Source of the DNA: Streptomyces sp. A0958
GTDB taxonomy: Bacteria > Actinomycetota > Actinomycetes > Streptomycetales > Streptomycetaceae
Length of the DNA stretch: 64,000 nt
Direction: 5' to 3'
NCBI RefSeq assembly: GCF_004795035.1
Contig: NZ_SSBK01000014.1
Location: 62,001-126,000 of the forward strand
Each line of letters starts with the position of its first letter. The stretch's first letter is position 1. This document shows positions 8,701 through 16,681 of the stretch, piece by piece. A program made the position numbers and the translations under genes. The notes beneath the pieces are model-generated. The model ran no database searches. It worked only from the letters and a program-made list of their open reading frames with translations, and was not told where the DNA came from.

Positions 8701-9186
8701 TCAGACAACCACTTCGACGCCCTCGCCGGGCGGATTGCCTGACGCCCGCTCGGACTCCAGAGCGTTCTGGAGGATCACCACAGCGGCAGCCTGATCGATG
8801 ACGGAACGGCCTTTTCTGGACTTCACGCCCGAGGCGCGCAGCCCCTGACTGGCCGTCACTGTGGTCATCCTCTCGTCCACCAATCGCACCGGAATGGGTG
8901 CAACCGCACGGGCGAGCACGTCGGCGAAAGCGCGAACTTTAGCGGCGGCCGGACCCTCTCCGCCGCCAAGGGAGCGCGGGAGGCCCACGACGACCTCGAT
9001 CGGCTCGTACTCCGCGACGATCTGGCCGAGCCGCCGGTGGGCGGCCGGGACATCGCGTCCCGGCACGGTCTCCACCGGCGTGGCGAGGATGCCGTCGGGG
9101 TCGCAGGAGGCGACCCCGATCCGGGCGTCCCCGACGTCGATCGCCAGCCGGCGACCGCGGCGCATCTGCGGCATGTCCGTCGTCAC
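8701..9186 (-). CDS. ruvX: Holliday junction resolvase-like RuvX (YqgF)
   Basis: 161 residues, RNase H-like fold. The family acts in pre-16S rRNA 5'-end maturation and possibly junction resolution. The N-terminal LAIDVGDARIGVA carries the first catalytic Asp. VVGLPRSLGG and VRLVDERMTT (catalytic Glu region) follow, and SVIDQAAAVVILQ carries the last Asp. The GTG start at 9184-9186 overlaps the alaS stop (GTGA), giving tight coupling. mltG follows 97 bases downstream. The alaS-ruvX-mltG-aroE order is conserved in high-GC Gram-positives. Confidence 0.95.
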   Translation of the reverse strand: MTTDMPQMRRGRRLAIDVGDARIGVASCDPDGILATPVETVPGRDVPAAHRRLGQIVAEYEPIEVVVGLPRSLGGGEGPAAAKVRAFADVLARAVAPIPVRLVDERMTTVTASQGLRASGVKSRKGRSVIDQAAAVVILQNALESERASGNPPGEGVEVVV

Positions 9187-11852
9187 GCCGTCTCGGTGAC
9201 GAGGCGTTCGACGGCGGCGACGGCGTCACCGATCGCGTCCGGGTTCTGACCGCCGCCCTGGGCGACGTCCGGCTTGCCACCGCCCCCGCCGCCGAGGGTC
9301 TTGGCTGCGGTGCGGACCAGGTCACCGGCCTTGAGGCCGCGCTCGCGGGCCGCCTCGTTGGTCGCGATGACGGTCAGCGGGCGCCCGTTGGCCGTCGCGA
9401 ACAGGGCGACCACGGCCGGGCGGCCGCCCTGGATGCGGCCGCGCACGTCGAGGACGAGCTTGCGCAGGTCGTCGGCCGAGGTGCCGTCCGGGACCTGGCC
9501 GGTGACCAGGGCGACGCCCCGTACGTCCTTGGCGGAGTCGGCGAGGCCGGCGGCGGCCGCGAGGACCTTCTCCGCGCGGAACTTCTCGATCTCCTTCTCG
9601 GCGTCCTTCAGCTTGCCGAGCATGCCCGCGATCTTCTCCGGAAGCTCCTCGGAGCGGCCCTTGACCAGCTCCTGGAGCTGGGCGACGACCGTGTGCTCCT
9701 TGGCGAGGAAGTTGTAGGCGTCGACGCCTACAAGGGCCTCGATACGGCGCACGCCGGAGCCGATGGACGACTCCCCGAGCAGCTTGACCAGGCCGAGCTG
9801 GGCGGTGTTGTGCACGTGGGTGCCGCCGCACAGCTCCTTGGAGAAGTCGCCGATGGTGACCACGCGGACCCGCTCGCCGTACTTCTCGCCGAACTCGGCG
9901 ATGGCGCCCTGCTTCTTCGCCTCGTCGATCGACATGACCTCGGCCTGGACGTCGAGCTCGCGGGCCAGGACCTCGTTGATCTTCTGCTCGACGTCGGTGA
10001 GGACCGTGCCGGGTACGGCGGCGGGCGAACCGAAGTCGAAGCGGAAGCGGCCCGGGGAGTTCTCCGAACCGGCCTGGGCGGCCGTCGGGCCGAGCGCGTC
10101 GCGCAGCGCCTGGTGCGTGAGGTGGGTGGCGCTGTGGGCGCGGGCGATGGCGCGGCGGCGGGTGGAGTCGATGGCGGCGTAGGCGGAGGCGCCGACCGTC
10201 ACCTCTCCGACCTGGACCGAGCCCTTGTGGACGGAGACGCCCGGAACCGGCTGCTGGACGTCGCGCACCACGATGACGGCGCCGCTGTCGAGCCGGATGC
10301 GGCCCTGGTCGGCGAGCTGGCCGCCGCCCTCGGCGTAGAACGGGGTGCGGTCGAGGACGACCTCGACGTCGTCGCCCTCGGTGGCGGCGGGCGAGGGGAC
10401 ACCGTCGACGAGGAGGCCGACGATCGTCGACTCGCCCTCGGTCATGGTGTAGCCGGTGAACTCGGTGACGCCGGAGTTGTCGGCGACCTCGCGGTACGCG
10501 GACAGGTCGGCGTGGCCGGTCTTCTTGGCCTTGGCGTCGGCCTTGGCCTTGGCGCGCTGCTCCTGCATGAGGCGGCGGAAGCCGTCCTCGTCCACGGACA
10601 GGCCCTGTTCGGCGGCCATCTCCAGGGTGAGGTCGATCGGGAAGCCCCAGGTGTCGTGGAGCAGGAACGCCTTGTCGCCGGCCAGGACCCGGCCGCCGGC
10701 GGCCTTGGTCTCGGTGACGGCGGTCTCCAGGATGTTGGTGCCGCCCTTGAGGGCCTTGAGGAAGGCGGCTTCCTCGGCGAGCGCGACGGTCTCGATGCGC
10801 TTGCGGTCGGTGATCAGCTCCGGGTACTGCTGCCCCATCGTGTCGATCACGACGTCGACCAGCTCGTTCACGACGGAGCCGGTGGCGCCCATCAGCCGCA
10901 TGTTGCGGATGGCGCGGCGCATGATGCGGCGCAGCACATAGCCGCGGCCCTCGTTGCCGGGGGTGACGCCGTCGCCGATGAGCATGACGGAGGTGCGGAT
11001 GTGGTCGGCGACCACACGCAGCGAGACGTCGGAGGCGTCGGCCGCGCCGTAGCGCACGCCGGTGAGCTCGGTGGCCCGGTCCATGACGACGCGCAGGGTG
11101 TCGGTCTCGTACATGTTCCGCACGCCCTGCAGGATCATCGCGAGGCGTTCGAGGCCGAGGCCGGTGTCGATGTTCTTGGACGGCAGGTCGCCGAGGATCG
11201 GGAAGTCGTCCTTGCCGTCGCCGGCGCCACGCTCGTACTGCATGAAGACCAGGTTCCAGATCTCCACGTACCGCTCGTCGTTGACGGCCGGGCCGCCCTC
11301 GACGCCGAATTCGGGGCCGCGGTCGTAGTTGATCTCGGAACAGGGGCCGCAGGGGCCGGGGACGCCCATGGACCAGAAGTTGTCCTTCTTTCCGAGGCGC
11401 TGGATGCGCTCGGCGGGGACGCCGATCTTGTCGCGCCAGATGGCCTCGGCCTCGTCGTCGTCCAGGTAGACGGTGATCCACAGGCGCTCGGGGTCGAGCC
11501 CGAAGCCGCCGTCCGCCACGGAGCCGGTCAGCAACTCCCAGGCGTACTCGATGGCGCCTTCCTTGAAGTAGTCGCCGAAGGAGAAGTTGCCGCACATCTG
11601 GAAGAAGGTGCCGTGGCGGGTGGTCTTGCCGACCTCTTCGATGTCCGGCGTGCGCACGCACTTCTGCACGCTGGTGACGCGCGGGGCGGGCGGCTTGACC
11701 TCACCGAGGAAGTAGGGCTTGAAGGGCACCATGCCGGCGGGGACCAGCAGCAGAGTCGGGTCGTCCGCGATGAGCGACGCCGAAGGGACAACGGTGTGAC
11801 CGCGCTCCTCGTAGAAGCTCAGCCAGCGGCGACGAATTTCTGCCGACTCCAT
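9183..11852 (-). CDS. alaS: Alanine--tRNA ligase
   Basis: 889 residues, full length. A class II catalytic core occupies about 1-440 (TSVQKCVRTPDIEEVGKTTRHGT split over motif 2, with GNFSFGDYFKEGAI). The tRNA-recognition middle is followed by the editing domain with HSATHLTH and the zinc-binding CGGTHVHNT. The C-Ala/DHHA1 domain ends with a Gly-rich loop (GGGGGGKPDVAQGGG). It charges tRNA-Ala and edits Ser/Gly. The ATG at 11852 overlaps the upstream gene's stop by one base, and its stop overlaps the ruvX start. Confidence 0.98.
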   Translation of the reverse strand: MESAEIRRRWLSFYEERGHTVVPSASLIADDPTLLLVPAGMVPFKPYFLGEVKPPAPRVTSVQKCVRTPDIEEVGKTTRHGTFFQMCGNFSFGDYFKEGAIEYAWELLTGSVADGGFGLDPERLWITVYLDDDEAEAIWRDKIGVPAERIQRLGKKDNFWSMGVPGPCGPCSEINYDRGPEFGVEGGPAVNDERYVEIWNLVFMQYERGAGDGKDDFPILGDLPSKNIDTGLGLERLAMILQGVRNMYETDTLRVVMDRATELTGVRYGAADASDVSLRVVADHIRTSVMLIGDGVTPGNEGRGYVLRRIMRRAIRNMRLMGATGSVVNELVDVVIDTMGQQYPELITDRKRIETVALAEEAAFLKALKGGTNILETAVTETKAAGGRVLAGDKAFLLHDTWGFPIDLTLEMAAEQGLSVDEDGFRRLMQEQRAKAKADAKAKKTGHADLSAYREVADNSGVTEFTGYTMTEGESTIVGLLVDGVPSPAATEGDDVEVVLDRTPFYAEGGGQLADQGRIRLDSGAVIVVRDVQQPVPGVSVHKGSVQVGEVTVGASAYAAIDSTRRRAIARAHSATHLTHQALRDALGPTAAQAGSENSPGRFRFDFGSPAAVPGTVLTDVEQKINEVLARELDVQAEVMSIDEAKKQGAIAEFGEKYGERVRVVTIGDFSKELCGGTHVHNTAQLGLVKLLGESSIGSGVRRIEALVGVDAYNFLAKEHTVVAQLQELVKGRSEELPEKIAGMLGKLKDAEKEIEKFRAEKVLAAAAGLADSAKDVRGVALVTGQVPDGTSADDLRKLVLDVRGRIQGGRPAVVALFATANGRPLTVIATNEAARERGLKAGDLVRTAAKTLGGGGGGKPDVAQGGGQNPDAIGDAVAAVERLVTETA

Positions 11853-12205
11853 CAGTGGTCCTCATTCCGGTTGTACGAGTGGTAGGGGAGCTTGCGGTAG
11901 GTGGCGGGGGCCGGGTGCGCGTCCGGCTCGGCCGCCTCGACGGCGAGGTGGCGCCGCACGGGGAGTTCGGGGCCGGCCGGCGCTTCCAGGCCCAGCGCCT
12001 CGCCCAGTTCGGCCTCGCGCCTGACCATGCCCTCGCGGACGTCCAGCGCGAAGTCCTTGAGCTTGTGACCGGCGACGAGAGCCTTGTCGGCGGCCTGCGC
12101 CGCAAGGCTCTCGGGGGTCAGCTGCTTGATCTTCCGGTTGACCTTGGTGGTGGCCCATACCCCGGCGGCTGCGCCGGCGGTGAACCAGAACGTACGGCGG
12201 AACAT
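11852..12205 (-). CDS. DUF6167-type small membrane-associated protein
   Basis: 117 residues beginning MFRRTFWFTAGAAAGVWATTKVNRK. A short hydrophobic N-terminal helix is followed by a charged, helical, probably cytoplasmic region (SLAAQAADKALVAGHKLKDF). I recall this as an uncharacterised actinobacterial family found just upstream of alaS. The longer open frame (to 12259) is rejected because MFRRTF is the conserved-looking start. It is translationally abutted to alaS (TGATG) and lies 7 bases after the DUF948 gene, so the three are probably co-transcribed. Function unknown. Confidence 0.8.
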   Translation of the reverse strand: MFRRTFWFTAGAAAGVWATTKVNRKIKQLTPESLAAQAADKALVAGHKLKDFALDVREGMVRREAELGEALGLEAPAGPELPVRRHLAVEAAEPDAHPAPATYRKLPYHSYNRNEDH

Positions 12206-12212
12206 CGCTGCG

Positions 12213-12668
12213 TCAGTCCTTCGATCCGCGGGAATTTCTGCCGTTGCGCTTCCTGCCACGCGCCGACGGCACGGTCCGGCCGACGATCACCGAGCGCCGG
12301 GAACGCGCCTCCGGTTCGGGAACGGACTTGCGGCCGATGGCCTGCCGGACCCCGTAACCGAACGCCGCGACCTTGACCAGCGGGCCGCCGAAGGTGGAGG
12401 CGACGGTGGTCGAGAGGGCCGAGGCGTTGGAGGTGACCTCCTGGACGTCCGTCGCGATCGCGTCGACCTTGTCGAGCTGGGTCTGCGCCGAACGCACGGT
12501 CGCGGAGGCGTCCGCGAGCAGGGGGACGGCCTGTTCGGTCACGTCCGCCACGAGTTTGGTGGTCGCTCTGAGCGTCTGGGCGAGCCTCACCAGCACGACG
12601 GCGAGGAACGAAACCAGGATCGCCCAGAAGACGGCCACCAGAATTCCGGCCACCTCACCACCGGACAC
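12213..12668 (-). CDS. DUF948 domain-containing membrane protein
   Basis: 151 residues. One N-terminal membrane helix (GILVAVFWAILVSFLAVVLV) is followed by a heptad-like region (LRATTKLVADVTEQAVPLLADAS) typical of DUF948, then a basic C-terminal tail. These resemble small membrane-anchored coiled-coil proteins of general stress families. It starts with GTG (12666-12668) and appears to be first in the DUF948-DUF6167-alaS-ruvX-mltG-aroE run. The promoter should lie in the 195-base divergent gap to the NB-ARC gene. Its role is unknown. Confidence 0.8.
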   Translation of the reverse strand: MSGGEVAGILVAVFWAILVSFLAVVLVRLAQTLRATTKLVADVTEQAVPLLADASATVRSAQTQLDKVDAIATDVQEVTSNASALSTTVASTFGGPLVKVAAFGYGVRQAIGRKSVPEPEARSRRSVIVGRTVPSARGRKRNGRNSRGSKD

Positions 12669-12863
12669 AGTGCACCGCGCTCTCTGGCTTGTCGTCTGTC
12701 TTGTTCTCCTGCTCCTCGGCGAGGGCCGCCGTGGCGGCCGGTCACCGTTCCCCGAGCCTATCGCGCCAGGGCTCGCGCCCCGTACCGCATGACCGGGCGG
12801 GCCGCGGGAGTTCGGGCGGCGAGATTGTACGGAGAGCTTTCAAGCCAGTACTCTGCGTGTTTC

Positions 12864-15104
12864 ATGCGACGCCCTCAGCGCCCTCTGCCGCCCGCCGACG
12901 ATTCCGGGTCCCCGGCCGCCGCCGGGGGCGCCGGTGCGCATGCCTCTCCGGGCAACCTCCCGGCGGAGCTGAACAACTTCGTGGGCCGCGAGAGCGAGTT
13001 GGCCGATCTCGCCCGGTCGCTGGAGGAGTCCCGGCTCGTCACCGTCATCGGGGTGGGCGGCGTGGGCAAGACCCGGCTGGCCACGAGAGCTGCGGCGCTT
13101 CTGGAGAAACGGTACTGCGACGGGGTGTGGCTGGTGGAGCTGTCCGCCGTGCACGACGCCGGGCTGCTGGAACACGCCGTCGCCGACGCGCTGGGCCTCA
13201 CCGACCACACCCACCGGCCGCCCCGCACGGCCCTGATCGAACACTGCGCCGAACGCCGCCTCCTGCTGGTCCTCGACGGCTTCGAGCACCTGGTGGACGA
13301 CTGCGCCGAGCTGGTACGCGATCTGCTGCGCCGCGCCCCGGGGCTGCGGGTGCTCGCGGCCGGCCGGCTGCCGCTGGAACTGGCGGGCGAGGCCGTCTAC
13401 CCGCTCGCCACCATGACGGACGGGGACGCGCTGCGGCTCTTCGCCGAGCGGGCCGCCGGAGTGCGGCCGGACTTCCGGCTGACCGAGCGCAGCCGCGGCC
13501 CGGCCCGGGAGCTGTGCCGCCGGCTGGACGGGATTCCGCTCGCCCTCGAACTCGCGGCCGGGCGACTGCGCGCCCTGTCGACCGAGCAGGTGCTGCAACG
13601 GCTGGACGACCGGTTCCGGCTGCTGACCGGCGGCAGCCGCAGCGCACTGGACCGGCACCAGACACTGCGTACGGCCATCGGCTGGAGCCACGAACTCTGC
13701 GCACCGGCGCAGCGGCTGCTGTGGGCCCGGCTCTCGGTCTTCGCCGGGCAGTTCGACCTGGAGGCGGTCGAGTACATCTGCAGCGGCCCCGAGCTGCCCG
13801 CCGACTCGGTGCTCGACGTGCTCTGCGGGCTGCTCGCGCAGTCCGTGGTGCTGCGCGAGGACTCCCCCGTGGGCACCCGCTACCGGATGCTGGACACCGT
13901 GCGCGAGTACGGCGCCGAGTGGCTGGCGGCCACCGGGGACACCGACCGGCTGCGCCGGCGGCACCGGGACTGGTTCCTCGGGCTCGCGACCTGGTGCGAG
14001 CTGGACTGGTTCAGCCCCCGGCAGGCGGAGGTGGCGGCCCGGGTGGAGTGCGAGCTGCCCAATCTGCGGCGGGCCATGGAGTGTTCGCTGGAGACCCCGC
14101 AGGAGGCCCACCTCGCCCAGTACCTGGCGGGCACGCTCTGGTTCCTGTGGGTCGGCTGCGGGCGGCTGTCCGAGGGCCGGCACTGGCTGGGCCACGTCCT
14201 GGAGGAGGAGACCCCGTACGACGCCTCGCGGCTGAAGGCGCTGTGGGTGCTGGGGTACGTCGCGGTGCTCCAGGGCGACCCGGTCGGCGCGATCTCCGCC
14301 CTCACCGAGTGCCGGGAGGAGGCGGATGCGGCGGGCGATGCCACGGCTGCCGCGTACGCCGTGCACCGCACCGGCTGCCTGGCCCTGGTCACCGACGACC
14401 TGGAGCGCGCCCGGGACCTGCTGGACGACGCGCTCGGCCGCTATCGCGAACTGGGCGAGCTGAACAGCAACGTCCTGATGGCCCAGGTCGAACTGGCCAT
14501 GTCCACCGGCTTCCTGGGCGACCTGGAGCGGGCCGCGGCGATCTGCGAGGAGGTCCGGGACATCTGCGAGGACCACGGCGAGCGGTGGGCCCTGAGCTAC
14601 GCGCTGTACGTCCTGGCCTACGCCACCTTGCAGCGCGGGCATCCGGAGCGGGCCCGGAAGCTGCTGGCGGAGTCGCTGTCCATCAGCCACGACTTCCACG
14701 ACCTGCTCGGCACCGTCCTGTCCCTGGAGCTGCTGGCGCTCGTGACCGTGACCGAGGGCGACGCGGCCGAGGCGGCGCTGCTCCAGGGGGCCGCCGACCG
14801 GATCTGGCCATCGGTGGGGCTGCCGCTGTTCGGTTCGGCGCACTACGGGGTGCCCCGGGCCCGCTGCCAGGAGCTGGCCCTGCGCGAGCTGGGCGAGGCG
14901 CGGTACACGGGCGCCCTGCGGGCGGGCGGGGAGCTGGGGGCGGACGCGGCGGTCGGCCGGGCGCTCAGGGGGCGGCCGGGCGGGCGGGTGCAGGCGGAGC
15001 CCGGCGCCGAGGAGCCGGCGGGGGCCGCCCTGCCCGCGCCCGGCAGAACCCGAAAGCCCGCCGCCTCCCCGGCATCGGGAAGGGGCGGGCCTGAGCGCCG
15101 GTGA
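12864..15104 (+). CDS. NB-ARC ATPase with TPR-like repeats, no DNA-binding domain
   Basis: 746 residues. Residues ~38-300 form an NB-ARC/STAND NTPase: FVGRESEL box, Walker A GVGGVGKT at 63-70, Walker B LLLVLDGFEH at ~135, and GIPLALELAAGRL (GLPL motif). A winged-helix-like region follows (LLWARLSVFAGQFDLEAVEYI), then repeated helical hairpins of TPR type (about 430-690). The domain order matches AfsR/SARP and LAL regulators, but there is no N-terminal SARP domain and no C-terminal LuxR HTH. It may be a signalling ATPase that works with a separate regulator. ATG 12864; the 3' end overlaps the rpsD terminator hairpin. Confidence 0.85.
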   Translation: MRRPQRPLPPADDSGSPAAAGGAGAHASPGNLPAELNNFVGRESELADLARSLEESRLVTVIGVGGVGKTRLATRAAALLEKRYCDGVWLVELSAVHDAGLLEHAVADALGLTDHTHRPPRTALIEHCAERRLLLVLDGFEHLVDDCAELVRDLLRRAPGLRVLAAGRLPLELAGEAVYPLATMTDGDALRLFAERAAGVRPDFRLTERSRGPARELCRRLDGIPLALELAAGRLRALSTEQVLQRLDDRFRLLTGGSRSALDRHQTLRTAIGWSHELCAPAQRLLWARLSVFAGQFDLEAVEYICSGPELPADSVLDVLCGLLAQSVVLREDSPVGTRYRMLDTVREYGAEWLAATGDTDRLRRRHRDWFLGLATWCELDWFSPRQAEVAARVECELPNLRRAMECSLETPQEAHLAQYLAGTLWFLWVGCGRLSEGRHWLGHVLEEETPYDASRLKALWVLGYVAVLQGDPVGAISALTECREEADAAGDATAAAYAVHRTGCLALVTDDLERARDLLDDALGRYRELGELNSNVLMAQVELAMSTGFLGDLERAAAICEEVRDICEDHGERWALSYALYVLAYATLQRGHPERARKLLAESLSISHDFHDLLGTVLSLELLALVTVTEGDAAEAALLQGAADRIWPSVGLPLFGSAHYGVPRARCQELALRELGEARYTGALRAGGELGADAAVGRALRGRPGGRVQAEPGAEEPAGAALPAPGRTRKPAASPASGRGGPERR
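15056..15090 (-). terminator. Hairpin terminating rpsD, inside the 3' end of the NB-ARC gene
   Basis: gcccgcc...cctcccc (15056-15070) pairs with the ggggcgggc-bearing arm (15082-15090) around a short loop. Read on the minus strand it is followed by cttt. It lies 33 bases past the rpsD stop and also within the last codons of the convergent NB-ARC gene. Confidence 0.6.
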
Positions 15105-15122
15105 CGAGCGGCTACGCCTGGA

Positions 15123-15737
15123 TCAGCGGGCGTAGTACTCGACGACGAGCTGCTCGTCGCAGATCACGGGGATTTCCTTGCGGTTCGGGTCCCGGTCAAG
15201 GCGGAAGGCCAGGGCCTTCAGGTTCACCTGCAGGTAGCGCGGGGTCTCACCGTCGGTGTCGTAACCACCCTCGCGAGCAACCTGGAAGGGGTGCTTGTCG
15301 CGGCTGCGCTCACGGACCATGACGATGTCGTCCGGGCGGACGCGGAACGACGGCTTGTCGACCTTGCCGCCGTTGACCTCGATGTGGCCGTGGACGACCA
15401 TCTGGCGCGCCTGGTAGATCGTCTTGGCGATACCGGAGCGCAGGACCAGCGCGTCGAGGCGGCGCTCGAGCTCGACGACGAGGGCCTCGCCCGTCTTGCC
15501 CTCGGCCTTCTTGGCGCGGTCGTAGGCACGCGCCATCTGGCGCTCGCTGATGTCGTACTGCGCACGCAGACGCTGCTTCTCCAGCAGACGGACCTTGTAG
15601 TCCGAGTTCTGCTTGCGGCCGCGACCGTGCTCGCCCGGCGGGTAGGGGCGGGCCTCGAAGTACTTGACCGCCTTCGGCGTCAGCGCGATGCCGAGCGCAC
15701 GGCTCTTCTTGACCTTGGGACGCGACTGATTAGGCAC
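15123..15737 (-). CDS. rpsD: 30S ribosomal protein S4 (zinc-free form)
   Basis: 204 residues. Primary 16S rRNA-binding assembly protein, involved in decoding fidelity. The N-terminal helical domain (KSRALGIALTPKAVKYFEARPYPPGEH) lacks the CxxC-x-C zinc cluster of the zinc-binding form. The S4 RNA-binding domain covers about residues 92-155 (RRLDALVLRSGIAKTIYQARQ, VVHGHIEVNGGKVD). The start is GTG. It stands alone, away from the rpoA operon, as in other streptomycetes. Only 56 bases separate it from the divergent DUF2470 gene, and this gap holds an iron box. Confidence 0.97.
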   Translation of the reverse strand: MPNQSRPKVKKSRALGIALTPKAVKYFEARPYPPGEHGRGRKQNSDYKVRLLEKQRLRAQYDISERQMARAYDRAKKAEGKTGEALVVELERRLDALVLRSGIAKTIYQARQMVVHGHIEVNGGKVDKPSFRVRPDDIVMVRERSRDKHPFQVAREGGYDTDGETPRYLQVNLKALAFRLDRDPNRKEIPVICDEQLVVEYYAR

Positions 15738-15760
15738 GTTCTCCAGACCTCCGTTGTAGG

Positions 15761-15779
15761 TTAGGTTAGGCTCACCTTA
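15761..15779. promoter_or_regulatory. Iron box (DmdR/IdeR-type operator)
   Basis: ttaggttaggctcacctta matches the DtxR/IdeR/DmdR consensus TTAGGTTAGGCTAACCTAA at 17 of 19 positions. It sits 15 bases before the ATG of the DUF2470 gene and just upstream of the divergent rpsD start. This placement is expected for iron-dependent repression of the DUF2470 gene, and possibly modulation of rpsD. Confidence 0.85.
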
Positions 15780-15793
15780 CTCAAGGAGATCGC

Positions 15794-16627
15794 ATGTCTC
15801 GCCCTGGGAACACCACACACGTCACGGACAGCACAGACAGCATCGACGCACCTGAAGGCGTCGAAACGACGGAGGACCGATCAGATCGTGGTCAGCCGCG
15901 TCCCAGCGGGCTTGAAAACACACGGATGCCGTCAGCAGCCGAGCGCACACGAACTCTCGTACAGAGTACCTGCTCGGCGGTACTGCTCGTTCCCGGGCTC
16001 GAACGGGCGGGCTCGGACCAGCTCATGCCGCTATCCCGCAGTGTGGGCCCCGACGGGGACCTGTTCCTGGAGTTCCCCGCCGATTCCCCGGCCGTACGGG
16101 CCGCGACGCACGCCCAGGACGACGAGCTGTCGGCCGTGCTGGAGATCACGGACGTCGCCCCCGTCTCCGTACCCCACCGTATCCGCGGCCGGGCCCGGGT
16201 CGGCGGCTGGCTGACCTCCGTGCCCGGCATGGCGGGCCCCGGCCGGATGCTGCTGCGGCTGGAGACGGGCGAGGCCCACATCGACGACCTTTGGGGGGAG
16301 GAGTGCGTCGACGCGGAGGACTTCCGCGACGCGGCCCCCGATCCCCTCGCCGCCCACGAGGCGGACCTGCTCCAGCACCTGTACTCGGAGCACGGCGACC
16401 AGCTGGCGACGCTGTGCGGGCTGCTCGGCGAGCGGGCGGCCTGCACCTGCGCCGCACACCGGCCGGCCGTGGTGCCCCTGGCGCTGGACCGGCTCGGGCT
16501 GCGGGTGCGCTTCTGCGAGCGGGACGGCGGCTGCTTCGACGCGCGCTTCGAGTTCCCCGAGCCGGTGCGCGACGTGGTGGAGCTGAGCCACGCCATGCAC
16601 ACGCTGTTCGAGGCGGCCGCGCACTGA
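15794..16627 (+). CDS. DUF2470 domain protein, predicted iron-regulated
   Basis: 277 residues. After a ~45-residue polar N-terminus comes a split-barrel (pyridoxamine-oxidase-like) region (ERTRTLVQSTCSAVLLVPG...ITDVAPVSVPHRIRGRARVG, read in parts). A C-terminal DUF2470 domain follows (EADLLQHLYSEHGDQLATLC...DRLGLRVRFCERDG). This architecture resembles HugZ-type haem-utilisation proteins. The usual haem-binding residues cannot be confirmed here. Cysteines cluster at CTCAAH. ATG 15794 has AAGGAG 6 bases upstream, and the iron box lies immediately before that. I infer an iron-starvation role, perhaps in haem iron release. Confidence 0.8.
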   Translation: MSRPGNTTHVTDSTDSIDAPEGVETTEDRSDRGQPRPSGLENTRMPSAAERTRTLVQSTCSAVLLVPGLERAGSDQLMPLSRSVGPDGDLFLEFPADSPAVRAATHAQDDELSAVLEITDVAPVSVPHRIRGRARVGGWLTSVPGMAGPGRMLLRLETGEAHIDDLWGEECVDAEDFRDAAPDPLAAHEADLLQHLYSEHGDQLATLCGLLGERAACTCAAHRPAVVPLALDRLGLRVRFCERDGGCFDARFEFPEPVRDVVELSHAMHTLFEAAAH

Positions 16628-16681
16628 AGGACGGCCGGGGTACGGACAGGCCGGCGCCGCGACCGGGGGCGGCCGCCCGGA

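Noticed and set aside
9693..11885. 730-codon plus-strand frame opposite alaS
   Set aside because: Val/Gly/Asp-rich antisense shadow of alaS; no ribosome-binding site and no family.
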